A DNA stretch of 64,000 nucleotides from Dendrocalamus latiflorus (Eukaryota > Streptophyta > Magnoliopsida > Poales > Poaceae). The stretch is taken from positions 6,237,055-6,301,054 of the forward strand of contig CM029669.1 in NCBI GenBank assembly GCA_017311315.1. Direction: 5' to 3'. Below, one piece after another: positions 30,952-42,141 of this stretch. The position numbers and the translations under genes are program-made. Position 1 is the first letter of the stretch. Each line of letters starts with the position of its first letter. The notes under the pieces are model-generated. The model saw nothing but the letters and a program-made list of their open reading frames with translations. It did not search any database and was not told the DNA's origin.

Positions 30952-33884
30952 ATGGCTAGCCATGACGACGCCACCTACCATCCCCGCAGTGGTTCCTTGC
31001 CTAGCCAGGGCGAGGTGTCCCATCCTTCCCAGGAGTACAAGCTGGTGCCGCGGGGGAGCTCGCGCGCCAACAAGTGGTGGGACGCCATGGAGCACTCGGG
31101 AGGCTGCTGTTCCCCTGTGCTGGGGAAGAGCCACATGACCGAAGGGACGCTACAGCGTCTCGTGGATGAGAGGAAGATCGTGGATCGCAATGGGGCTCGC
31201 CTACCCCGTCGGGACGAGACGGAGCCGAAGCCCCGGGCAATGGAGGCGATTGTTTTTGCCGCGTTCTTCGACGCCGGCCTTTGAATGCCCTCCACATTGT
31301 TCGTGGGTGAAGTCCTGCGGGCCTACAAGTTGGAGCTAGCCCAATTGACGCCCCACGCAATACTCCGCCTAGCTGTCTTCACGTGGGCGATGCGGACAGA
31401 GGGGTGGAGTCCTAGCGTGAGCTTATTCGCCACACTACACGACGCGCACTGTCGACCCAGAAAGGTTGGCGGGGCGGTGTCCAACTTCGGCGGTGTGGAC
31501 TTCGTGCTCCGGGCGTCGTGCGCAACGTTGTTCCCCGCGCCAGCCTCGTCGGGGCAATGGGAGTCCGGCTGGACTCGGCAGTGGTTCTACTACACCGTGA
31601 CCGACAAGAGCAGAATGCAATGCCGAGGTGGGCCGATCGCGTTTAACAGTACGCTGAGTCTGAAGGCGGAGATTGACGACACGCGAAAGCTACAGAGTCT
31701 TGTCGGTGTCGCCCGTCGAATGAGCCTACGCGACCTAGCCGAGGAGTTCACAATGTATGGGGCGGCGCCACTCTCCTCCTGGGGGAAGTATGTTGGACAG
31801 AACGGCCCCCGCGAGGACGGGTTCAGCCCATCCGTATCTCGCCTGCTTCCACCCTCCGCTCCTTGTAAGTCACTCAGCGCGTTTCACACGTGCTATTGTA
31901 TCTGTTTGGTCTCCGCCTGACTGACGTGATCTCCTGCACAGTGGCTCGGCTAGAAGATGCGGAGTGCACGGTTGCGGCGCTCCTCGGCCCGTACACGCTT
32001 AAGGAGCACCAGGCTCGCGAGGCCGCAGTCAAGGCGGCTAACCAAGGGCGGGTAAATCGCGCATGCGAGGCTGTGGGCATTACTGTGCCCGAGCGCGCGG
32101 TGCCGGGGGAGCTTCCCACCGGGACTCCGAGCGCGCCGGAGGGTGATAGCCCTGCGGGGGTGTTATCCTCGCGACGCCGGGCCCGTTCCCCGGCGGCCGT
32201 ATGCGACTCGGCAGCCCCTTCGGCAGCTAACACAGCTGAGACGGGGCGTGCGACCGGCGGTGGGCCTGGCCATACTGCTTCGGAGGAGCGTGCCGCCTCG
32301 GATCCCCCGGCACCTTCTGCTGATGCCCACGAGCCCGCGCTTGCGACTCTCGTTGAGCTGGAACTCGCCAACCCGGGGGGTGGCGTCGTTCCTGGCAAGG
32401 AAACCACCGCGGAGGCCGGCGAGGGCGCGCCCCTACAGAGGAAACCGTGGGGGCGACGGTAACCGTAGCTGGTGTCGCCACGGAAGAATCGCCTGTGCCG
32501 CCGCAGGCGAAACGCCCTCGGACTCAGTCCCCGCCGCCCGCGAGGGGTCGATACGCCGTTGCGGGGCCTTGCCTCGGGATTACGGCGTCTGGCGCGGCCG
32601 AGAAGACCTCCTCACCGACCGCGGAGGTGCCCGTCTCCCCCTTGGCAGTCAAACCGGCGCCACTTCCTACCGCGACGAGGGGCGCAGGAGGTAGGCGTGA
32701 GTCCCTTTCTTCACTTGACTTCGCGAGACTCTCTCCGATCTACTCGCTCATTCTGCCGACATCAGGCGAGACGAAGTCTCCCGGACGTGGCGAAGGATCG
32801 AGCAGCGGAGGTATGCGCGAAGTCCGAAGCCTTGCGCAGGGTGCCCCGCAGGTTCCACTGCTGTTGACGTGGACGTGGCCTCGGTGCATCCTGGCACGTT
32901 GGAGCCGAGGCTCACTCGCTCGGACTTCCTCCCTCGCCCGGAGATATTTTGTGACCTTACCGCAGCCGCAGAGCGTGCCGACAACGGCCTCAACCGAGAG
33001 ATGTTGTCGTCATGCGAGGGGGAACTCCTAGCGCTCGCGCTGCAGGCCTCCGAGATGAGGGTAAATATGTGCGCTTCATCTTGTAAGGTACTGCTGGACG
33101 CCTGCTGATTTGTTGTTTTTGCCAGACGCTTGCCCTCAGTCGATCCTTTGACGAGGCCCGCGTTCGAGAGCGGAGGGCTCTGGAAGCCAGCCTTCGTGAA
33201 GCAAACAATGCTCTCGCTGCGAAGGATGAAGAACTTCGCGCGCTGGAGGGCGCCATGGCGGCCGCACAACTCGAGGCCATGGAAGCCAAGTGCGCCGCGG
33301 CTGAGGAGCGCGCCGCCTTCGTGCAGCAGATCGCCGTCCTAGAAGGGGAGAACGCCCAGCTGGCGGAGTCTCTTGCCGAGAACAGCCGCGTCTTGGAGAA
33401 TGCGTCCGTGTTGGCGTGGCAGGCCATGGAGTCTCTGAACCAGGCCCTCCGAGATCTGTGCGTCAGAGTGCCGGACCCTACGCTCGGGCCGGAGGCCCTA
33501 TCGGAGACGCTCGGGTTGATCGAGGAGGGGGCAGGCGTTGCTCTTCGTGGCGCCAGAACGTTTGGCGAGCACTGCGGCTATCTTGGTGCGTGCTTCGTCG
33601 TCGCCCTGCTTCACACTCGTGGGTGTAGACATACCCATGAGCTGGCGAATCCTCAACTGGATCCACCCGGCCGACCAGAGGTCATGTCGGACGCCATTCG
33701 CTCCATCGGGTCTAGCCTGCAGAACTTCCATCAACGGATTTGGGGCCGCTTCGGGGAAGATACAGCGAGGGTCGCCGTTCAGCAGACGCTGCATGGGGAT
33801 GGGGACCTCCTCCAGTGGCTCGAAGGAGTCTTTCAGCGTCACGGCGACAACGGCACGGGTTCGTCCGCACCGCGCCAAGGCTGA
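30952..33884 (+). pseudogene. Element B antisense gene (Transposase_28-like), three exons
   Basis: Reads opposite to gag-pol. ATG at 30952 (MASHDDATYHPRSGS). Exon 1 (to 31864) contains WWDAMEHSGG, TLFVGEVLRAYKLELAQLTP and ESGWTRQWFYY, and carries a TGA at 31282-31284 where element C has CGA. Intron 1 (31865-31941, GT-AG, 77 bp) leads to exon 2 (to 33060), Pro/Ala-rich with RPRTQSPPP and SSLDFARLSP and about two frame changes (near 32.45 and 32.87 kb). Intron 2 (33061-33125) leads to exon 3, a long coiled coil followed by a C-terminal region, stop at 33882-33884. Structure matches the element C gene. Role unknown; related antisense genes are known in Grande-like elements. Confidence 0.82.
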
Positions 33885-34028
33885 GCAGTTGGTCGAGTAG
33901 GTCGGGGGGGGTGATGTACTGGTTCTTATGCTTGTAAGCATGTAACCCCTTTGCTTTTATAACGAAACCAAGTAATACCTCATGCTTGGTGTTACCTACC
34001 GCCGAACGCGAAGGGAAGATCTGAGCAT

Positions 34029-35160
34029 CTTATTTATACTCCGTGGAGTGGCGCGTGCGGAGGCGAACCTCGACGCTACGTTTTATTTAGAGTCCATGGA
34101 CTGGCGCGTGCGGAGGCGGACCTCGGCGCTGCGACTTCCTTTATAGTCCGGAGACTCACGCGTGCGGAGGCGGACCTCGACGCTACGTCTTATTTAAAGT
34201 CCGTGGACTGGTGCGCGCGGAGGCGGACCTCGACGCTATGACTTCCTTTATAGTCCGGAGACTCGCGCGTGCGGAGGCGGACCTCGACGCTACGTCTTGT
34301 TTAAAGTCCGTGGACTGGTGCGCGCGGAGGCGGACCTCGATGCTACGACTTCCTTTATAGTCCGGACACTCGCGCGTGCGGAGGCGGACCTCGACGCTAC
34401 GTCTTGTTTAAAGTCCGTGGACTGGTGCGCGCGGGGGCGTCCCCCCGTTGCGTCTTATTTAAAGTCCGCAGACTGGTGCGTGCGGAGGCGGACCTCGACG
34501 CTACGTCTTATTTAAAGTCCGTAGACTGGTGCGTGCGGAGCTAGGCTCAACGCTACGCCTTATTTATAGTCCGTGGACTGGTGCGTGCGGAGCTAGGCTC
34601 AACGCTACGTCTTATTTAAAGTCCGTGGACTGGTGCGTGCGGAGCTAGGCTCAATGCTACGTCTTATTTATAGTCCGTAGACTCTCGCGTGCGGAAGCTG
34701 AGCTCAACGCTACGTCTTATTTAAAGTTCGTAGACTGGTGCGTGCGGAGGCGGACCTCGACGCTACGTCTTATTTATAGTCCGTAGACTCTCGCGTGCGG
34801 AAGCTGAGCTCAATGCTACGTCTTATTTAAAGTCCGTAGACTGGTGCGTGCGGAGGCGGACCTCGACGCTACGTCTTATTTATAGTCCGTAGACTCTCGC
34901 GTGCGGAAGCTGAGCTCAACGCTACGTCTTATTTAAAGTCCGTAGACTGGTGCGTGCGGAGCTAGGCTCAACGCTACGTCTTATTTATAGTCCGTAGACT
35001 CTCACGTGCGGAAGCTGAGCTCAACGCTACGTCTTATTTAAAAGTCCGTAGACTGGTGCGTGCGGAGCTAGGCTCAACGCTACGTCTTATTTATAGTCCG
35101 TAGACTCTCGCGTGCGGAAGCTGAGCTCAACGCTACATCTTATTTAAAGTCCGTAGACTT
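34029..35160. repeat. 52-bp tandem array in element B
   Basis: About 21-22 units of 52-53 bp, each containing GTCCG(T)GGACTGGTGCGTGCGG or a variant and ending CTACGTCTTATTTAAA or TATTTATA. Two unit types (AGCTAGGCTCAACGC and AAGCTGAGCTCAACGC) alternate in the distal half, giving a higher-order period near 105 bp. It lies between the pol end (minus) and the antisense gene end (plus). Tandem arrays in this region are known for Tat/Ogre elements and can seed satellites. Confidence 0.95.
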
Positions 35161-35279
35161 TGTTCTGCTCAGCGCGGACAGGGGATGCTTTGGGAATAGC
35201 AACCTTTATTGAACTCCCGTTTGCGCGGGCGGGCATCGCATAACAAAGGGCTGGTGGCTCTACGCTTGCTGTCCTGCTT

Positions 35280-38200
35280 CTAGGCGTAGTGTCGCTGCAA
35301 CCTGTCCGCGTTCCATGTGTGCCGGAGGGCTTGTCCCTCGAGCGTGGCGAGGCGGTACGCCCCCTTCGGCAATGCCTCCATCACGATGTACGGGCCTTCC
35401 CACTTGGACTCCAGCTTGCCAACGGTCTCCGCCTGGAGCGCTACTCTGAGAACGAGATCCCCAGGCTTGAACCCCCGCGGGCATATAGAGCGGTCCCGAG
35501 TACGCATTGTCTATCGCGCGTACTTCTCAACATGGTGGGCTGCATCTGCCCGTATCCCGTCGAGGAGGTCCAGGGACACACGGCGCTCCTCTTCGGGTGC
35601 TTGGACGAGGACCCTCCGCGAGCCGGCCTTGATTTCCTCGGGCGTCACCGCCTCATCACCGAAAAGGAGCCTGAATGACGTGAATCCCGTCGGGCGTGTT
35701 ACCGTTGTGCGAAGCGACCACAGAACGCTGTGAAGCTCGCTTGGCCACTTGCCCTTCGGCAATCCGACCAGGCGCTTTTTGATGGCGGCGGAGATGGCGC
35801 CATTCGCCCGTTCGACCGCCCCGTTGGACTGGGGATGCCCTACCGAGGCGAATCGGAGGGTGATGCCCATGCTGTCACAATAGTCTTTGAAAAGGGTGGC
35901 GTCGAACTGCAGGCCATTGTCACCGTGAGCTCCCGAGGCACGCCGAAGCGACATATGATGTTTTGCCATAGGAAGCGCTGTATGGCCGCAGAAGTTACTT
36001 TGGCCAGGGCAACCGCTTCCGGCCATCTGGAGAAATACTCCAGCGCGACTACCATGAACCGGAGGTCCCCTGGAGCTCGGGCAAGTGGCCCTACTATGTC
36101 GAGGCCCCAGCGTGCCAGTGGCCACACCGGGGAATGGGGTTGAGGCTCGTCGGGGGCCTGCGGATGATGCGCGCCATCCATTGGCACCCTTGGCACCGAC
36201 GGACGAGGTCCTGGGCGTCGGTGGTGGCGGTTGGCCAGTAGAAGCCTTGCCTGAACGCCTTGCCGACCAATGACCTCGGCGCCAGGTGGGATCCGCACAC
36301 GCCCGCGTGGATCTCCGCCAGGAGCTCCTTTCCCCCGTCCGTCGAGAGGCAGCGCAGGAGCGGTGCGCAAACCCCCTCTTGTAGAGTATCCCTTCGAACA
36401 CCTGGAAGGACCTTGCGCGGTGCTGCAAGCGCCGAAGCGCGGCGGGGTCGTCGGGCTCGGCGATGCCTTGCGAGAAATTGAAGATGGGCTCTCGCCAATC
36501 ACCTGGCCGGTCAATGCGGTGGACGAGTGCCGCGTCCCGGTTGTCTTGCGCGATGGCCGCCTGCGCTAGTATCTCGTAAAACGCCCCCTCAGGGGGGGCA
36601 GTTGCTGGCTGGCCGCCTTAGCAAGGGCGTCAGCCTGCTCGTTCTCCGCGCGGGGGATGGCCTTGACGGTGACGCCCAAAAAGTGCCTTTCCCTCGCCCT
36701 CACCGCCGCGAGGTACTTGGCCAACTCAGGGTCCTTGGCTTGATATGACTTGTCCACATGACCAGCCACCAAGCGCGAGTCGGTGCGGACTAGCACCCGT
36801 CTCGCGCCAACTGCCTTGAGCTTCGCCAGGCCGAAGAGCAGTGCCTCGTATTCAGCCGTGTTGTTGGTGGCGGGGAAGGCAAGGCACGCCGAGTATAGCA
36901 AATGCTGCCCCTCGGGCGTGACGACCACCGCCCCTACGCCCGCGCCGGCGACGCCGTAAGCGCCATCGATCGTGAGCGTCCAGACGGGGTCATCGTGCGT
37001 CTGGACGGGTTGGGCCGGCGGGGTCCATTCGGCGAGAAAATCCGAAAGGACTTGGGATTTGATTGCCGTTCGCGAAGCATACGTCAAGGAGAAGGGAGCG
37101 AGCTCGGCAGCCCATTTGCCGATGCGCATTGTGGACTCCTTATTGTGTAGCATCTCTGCCAGGGGGAATGAGGAAGGCACTGTGATCGGGTCGGCCAGGA
37201 AATAATGCCGAAGCTTTCTGGAGGCCATGACCAGCGCGTAGGCGAGCTTCTCAAGCTCCGTGTATCTTGTCTTGGCGCCTTGGAGGGCTTCGGAGACAAA
37301 GTAGACGGGCCGCTGCACGGCGCTGACCGCGGTGGCTGACGCGGCCAGATAGAGCAGGAGGGGAGCCTCTGGTGCTGGGGCGACCAGCGTGGGGAGGCTG
37401 GCCAGGTGCTCCTTGAGCTCGTTGAAGGCCTTCGCGCAATCTCCGTCCCAACGAAATCCATCGCACCCGCGGAGCGTCTTGAAAAATGGCAAGCCCCGTT
37501 CCGCCGCCCTGGATAGGAAGCGGCTTAGTGCTGCCATGCGGCCCGCCAGCCTCTGGACCTCCCTCGTAGTTTTGGGCGGCTCCATACCCAGGATGGCGTC
37601 TACTTTGTCGGGGTTCGCCTGGATGCCCCGTCCGGAGACGAGGCAACCCAGGAGCTTGCCCGCCTGCACCCCGAAGACACATTTGTCGGGGTTGAGTTTG
37701 ATGCCCGCCTGCCGAAGGTTGTCGAAGGTCTCCTGGAGGTCCCGGCCATGCAGAGCAAGCTGCCGAGTTTTGACCACCACGTCATCGACATAAGCTTCGA
37801 CGTTCCTCCCGAGCTGGGTGGCCAGGGCAATAGCGACGAGGCGGGTGAAGGTAACGCCGGCGTTCTTCAAGCCAAAGGGCATTCTGACGAAGCAGAACGT
37901 CCCAAGTGGTGTGATGAAACTGGTCTTCTCCTCGTCGTCTTCGGCCATGTATACCTGGTGATAGCCAGAATAGGCGTCCAGGAAACTCATGAGTTCGCAC
38001 CCAGCAGTGACGTCGACCAGCTGATCGATGCGCGGCAAGGGGTAATTGTCCTTCGGGCACGCCTTGTTGAGTGCTGTGAAGTCGATGCACATACGCCAGA
38101 CCCCGCTGGCCTTTTTGACTAGCACCGGGTTAGCGAGCCACTCTGGGTGGTGGACCTCGCGGATGACCCCGGCGCGAAGAAGCTTCGCGACCTCTGTTTT

Positions 38201-39355
38201 GGCCGCCTATTGCCGATCCATTGACATACGCCGAAGCCTTTGCTTGACCGGCTTGGCGTCGGGGCGGACCGCCAAGCGATGCTCGATTACTGCTCGATCT
38301 ACGCCCTTGATGTCCTCCGGGGACCATGCGAAAATGTCAACGTTGTTCTGAAGCACTCGGAGCAGATCCCGTTCGACCCCCGGTGGGAGCCCCTCGCCGA
38401 TGGACACAAACTGCCCCTCCGCTTGGAGTGGCACCTTCTTGACTCCGCCCTCGGGCCGAGGCTTGGGCGTCCTTCCGGGGGCGGAGGACCCGTCGCCGAG
38501 CGTGCCGGAGAGGGCATGCACCGGGCGATGCGGAACGCGGCTGCCGACCTCGGCCCGTCTGGCCAGGTCCTGATCGCCGAAGACGGTGATAACACCCTCT
38601 GGGCCCGGGAGCTTCACACACAAAAACGCATAGTGTGGGATCGCCTCGAAAGAGTTGATGGCGGGCCGACCCAGTATGGCGTTGTAGGGATGCGAGATAT
38701 CGACGACGTCGAAGATGACATGCTCGGTCCGGATGTTACCCTTGTTGCCCTCCTGACGGAAAGTGACCGGAAGGGACACGTGCCCCAAGGCCTGCAGCGA
38801 TTGACCCCCGAAGCCTTGAAGTGGAGCTCCTGGCTGCTCTAGCCGGCTTCGGGGGATCCCCATATGGTCGAGGGCCACTGCGAACAAGATATTCGCGGAA
38901 CTTCCCCCGTCGACAAGGACGCGCCTGACATCACAGCGTGCTATGTGGGCCTGGATGACTAGGGGGTCTTGGTGAGGGTACTCCACACCCCTGGCGTCGT
39001 TCAAGTCGAAAGTGATGTTGCGGGGCGGCATCCACAATTGCGGCTACTCCCCGGGAGCTTTTAAGGAGGAGCCTCCGGTGATGACACTGACGGTGCGATG
39101 CTGCGCGCCCTCCGTTGGGGGCGGAGCCCGAGACCCGGCCGTCACCCTCCGCAGCTCCATAACTGCGGCGCATGCCCTTGTGTAATGATCACCGTAGCCG
39201 TGTACCTCGCACCACTTGCCATAGTGCAGGAGCTCTTGTTCTGCGTGGGGTTGGCCGCCGTAATCGAGTCCGCCTTCCGATCCCCGGTCTCCCCTCCATG
39301 AGGCGGGGTCGGGTCCTTGGCTGGTGCCCTTGGTGTCGCGGACATGATGGGCCAC
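35280..39355 (-). pseudogene. Element B pol (protease, RT, two RNase H, integrase)
   Basis: A zinc-knuckle-like CEVHGYGDHYTRAC precedes the protease VLVDGGSSANILF (about 38.92 kb). A TAG near 38.21 kb separates it from the reverse transcriptase (MCIDFTALNKACPKD; AYVDDVVV). The first RNase H follows, then an archaeal-type RNase H with IDGAYG, NTAEYEALL, RTDSRLV and ENEQADALA (about 37.0-36.6 kb). The integrase (36.5-35.3 kb) shows LDIVGP, DNGLQFD and GAVERANG, but these lie in different frames. It ends with a GDLVLR...KWEGPYIV tail and no chromodomain. There are at least two frameshifts and one stop. Domain order matches Tat-lineage pol. Confidence 0.9.
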
Positions 39356-39466
39356 CTGTGTCCTGCGCTGGCGGCGCCGAGGCTTACGCCCGCTCCTTGA
39401 AGAGCCTTCCTGTATCTCGGTGTCGCCGCCTCGGGGAGAGCCTCCGCGAGGTTCTCGGCCGCGGCC

Positions 39467-40644
39467 CTACTTCGAGGAGGGACCACCCGCCCCCGCTTCG
39501 CGCGGGGGGCGCTCCCCCTGGGCGAGGTCGAGGGCGGTGATGCTGCGTCTTCGCGCATCCTCCTCCGCCCGCGCATACTCGTCCATTTTGTCGAAGAGTT
39601 TGACGACTGTCTTGATTGGCCTCCGCGCGTTGTACTCGGCCATCGGGCCCGGACGAAGGCCCTGTATGGCTGCATTAACGACGGTGGTTTCATTAATGTC
39701 TTTCACCTGGCATCGAATCTTGGCGAAGCGCTGGAAGTAGTCCCGGAGCTTCTCCGAGGGTCCTTGCTTCACAGCGAAGAGTTGGTCCGCATCGACTCGC
39801 GCGACATAGTTTCCTTGGAAGTTGCTGTGAAGGCGGTCGCGAAGCTGCTCCCACGCGTAGATGGAGCCCGGCTCTATGGTAAAAAACCAAGAGAGTGCCA
39901 CTCCTTGCAGCGCGAGGGGGAGTCCCTTCGCTTTCGTGGTGTCATCTCCGCCGCGGCCTCGATCGCGGTTTCGTACACGCGCACGAACTCGCGAGGATCC
40001 GTGTCGCCTTTGTACGAGTTGGTGATGCCAGGGAACTTGAAGTCTTCGGGCCACGCCGCCTGCTGCAGCCCCGCCGAAAGCGGGGACTCCGGATCTACGC
40101 GCCTCAACGGCACGCGGCTGGACGTGGGGGCTTCGCGGCTGTCCGCCTTCTCCGGCGCGGGCTCGGGCGCGATTCCTGGCGCGGCCTGCTGGCTCCGAGC
40201 CTCTTGTATATCGCGGACGGCTCCGCGAAGGTCCCCTAGTTCCCGCTGGAACGCGTTGAGGGCTGCTAGTAGGGCGCTTTCCACCACAGGTTCTGTCGGG
40301 TCCGCCGGAACGCCCAGCGGACGGGTCGGTGCAGGGACCATCGCCTCGCGAACTCCAGATCCGCCGGATGGTTCATTGCAGCTACCCCCGGCCGTCTGAT
40401 CCGCGCTGCCGGCGAGGGTGGCGGGGGCTGTTGCCGCAATGCCCGCGACGGGGTTGGATGTCGTTGTAGCGGCGCTGGCGGGGTCGGTCGTTGTAGCGCG
40501 AGCGTCGATGCCCGCGACCACTGCGCCTACGCCGCCGCCGACTCCTTCGGCGGCCGATGCCGAAGCCCTGGTATTCACGCGCTGCTCCGGCCCAGCCGTC
40601 TTCTTTCCCTTCGCCGCCGCTGGTGAAGCTTTTTTCGGTGCCAT
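39467..40644 (-). pseudogene. Element B gag
   Basis: Starts MAPKKASPAAAKGKK (ATG 40644-40642), then a long Ala/Pro-rich region. The gag core opens with WPEDFKFPGITNSYKGDTDP in one frame and, after a frameshift near 39.95 kb, continues in another with ALSWFFTIEPGSIYAWEQL and DYFQRFAKIRCQVKDI, the retrotransposon capsid signature. Ends with an Arg-rich stretch and a stop at 39467. It would form the cytoplasmic particle; one frameshift makes it non-functional as read. Confidence 0.85.
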
Positions 40645-40678
40645 CCTTCTTCTTCGGTCTTCAGGCTTGTCCTCGTCC

Positions 40679-40696
40679 TCCCCACGGACGGCGCCA
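40679..40696 (-). promoter_or_regulatory. Primer binding site of element B
   Basis: The minus strand reads TGGCGCCGTCCGTGGGGA, two bases inside the 5' LTR. This TGGCGCCGT-type site is typical of Tat-lineage elements and differs from the initiator-Met site of the Copia elements here. Confidence 0.88.
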
Positions 40697-40698
40697 AC

Positions 40699-40931
40699 TA
40701 TTGTGGTTACAGACCAAACAGAGAGAGATGGTAGTGGAGAGGTGGGAGTGTTCTGCCTCACCCTCCCCCTCATCCTGGTATATATATATTCACATGAAGT
40801 ATGCTTTTACAATTATGCCCTTACACCCATATCTCCTCATTGGGGGCACTTATGTCATTGCACATGTTACTCTGGTTCTTATAACCTCCTAACAGGCCTG
40901 CTGGGCTTAGGTGGGGGCCACCCCTACGACA
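40699..40931 (-). repeat. 5' LTR of element B (233 bp)
   Basis: Identical to 30026-30260 except for a missing GA unit and TA instead of TG at its internal edge, so its terminal CA has become TA in element orientation. Confidence 0.93.
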
Positions 40932-40936
40932 GCTAG

Positions 40937-42141
40937 ATTTTTGAATTTCTACACTAGGCATTTCATTTAGGATATCACATGATATACCAATGCTAGTACT
41001 AGATTTCTTTTGATTTTCTTGGAGAAGCAAATCATGAGCTTCCTTTAGCTCCTCATAGGATTCTCGAAGAGACAAGTGCTCGCTCTTCAAGACCTTGAAT
41101 TTTGATTTCTCTTTTCCAAGAAATTCATTCAACTCAACTAGCATATCCATTAAGTCATCATAAGAAGGCTCATCATCGTCTAGAATTTTTACCTTCTCTC
41201 CTTTTGCCATGAGGCATGTAGGAGTGGAGAATAGCGATGGAGCCTCCTTGATGGCGATGCCGACAAGTCCCTTCTTCTTGGGAGACTCATCCTTGCTTGA
41301 GTCGGAATCGGAGTACTCCGCTTCGGAATCCCACTCACCAATGTGGGCTTCGTTCTTGCCGTCCTTGTGAAGCTTCTTGAAAAGCTTCTTCTTGCCTTTA
41401 TAGCTCTTCTTCTTGGACGACTTCTCCTTGTCATCCTTCTTTGTGGGGCATTGTGATGTGTGTGCCCCTTTTCATCGCATTCATAGCAACGGATGTTGCT
41501 ATACTTCTTGTTGGAGGAGGATTGCCACTTCTTACCTTTGTCATGACTTGCGCCTCGGTTTGAGCGCCTTCTCATGAACTTGTTCATCCTTCTCACAAGA
41601 AGGGCAAGCTCCTCTTCGGAGTCCTCTTCTTCATCTTCGGACTCCTCACTTACCACCGCCTTTGCCTTGAAGGCAGTGATCTTCTTTCCCTTGGAGGTGG
41701 ATTGCTCCAAAAGTTCCTCCTTGTCCTTCTTGTACAACTCATTGGTAATTAGATTACCCAAGAGTTGTGTTGGCGTCATCCTTGCCAACTCCAGTGAGTT
41801 GAGAAAGAGAGTCATCAACATCTCGTACTTCTCCGGTAAGGCCCTAAGCATCTTTCTCACAATGTCAAGATCTGAAAGGTTCGTTCCAGGACCCTTGAGC
41901 TTATTTACGATGTTGTTTAGCCTTGTGTACATCTCATTGATGTCCTCATGGGGCAACATCATAAATGTCTCATATTTGATCCTTAGCCGATGCAATTTGG
42001 CCTCCTTGACCATGGATGTCCCTTCGTGTATTTCCGAGAGGGTAGTCCAAATAGCGTGAGATGTTTCAAGGTTACTCACTCTATTGAACTCATCCGCGTT
42101 CAAGGCTCCAAATAGAGCATTCATAGCTTGGGCGTCTAAAG
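40937..42141 (-). pseudogene. Element A gag, N-terminally deleted and cut by element B
   Basis: Opens in mid-protein at the LTR junction (DAQAMNALFGAL), so the first part of gag is missing. The UBN2-type core (ETSHAIWTTLSEIHEGTS), an acidic EESEDEEEDSEEEL run and a zinc knuckle beginning CYECDEKGHT follow; the knuckle region carries a frameshift near 41.45 kb. Past it, the correct frame holds a Lys-rich basic stretch and a long coiled-coil (ELNEFLGKEKSKFKVLKSEH). It stops at the GCTAG duplication where element B entered; the remainder of gag continues at 30020 leftward. Confidence 0.88.

Larger units (their letters stand above)
30026..40931 (-). mobile_element. Element B: Tat-lineage Ty3/Gypsy element (10.9 kb)
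   Basis: Flanked by GCTAG at 30021-30025 and 40932-40936, inside gag of element A. LTRs are very short (235 and 233 bp). In its own direction: 5' LTR, primer site TGGCGCCGTCCGTGGGGA, gag, protease, reverse transcriptase, RNase H, a second archaeal-type RNase H, integrase, a 52-bp tandem array, an antisense three-exon gene, a short purine tract and the 3' LTR. The second RNase H, the primer site and the antisense gene are hallmarks of the Tat lineage (Grande and Cinful type). The LTRs differ by a 2-bp indel and one base, yet gag-pol has several frameshifts and stops. Confidence 0.94.

Noticed and set aside
34029..35160. Regular repeats considered as a CRISPR-like array
   Set aside because: Units are contiguous 52-bp tandem repeats without unique spacers, inside a plant Tat-type retrotransposon.
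35289..35733. Plus-strand frames over the integrase C-terminal region of element B
   Set aside because: Opposite strand to a well-supported integrase tail; no domain of their own.
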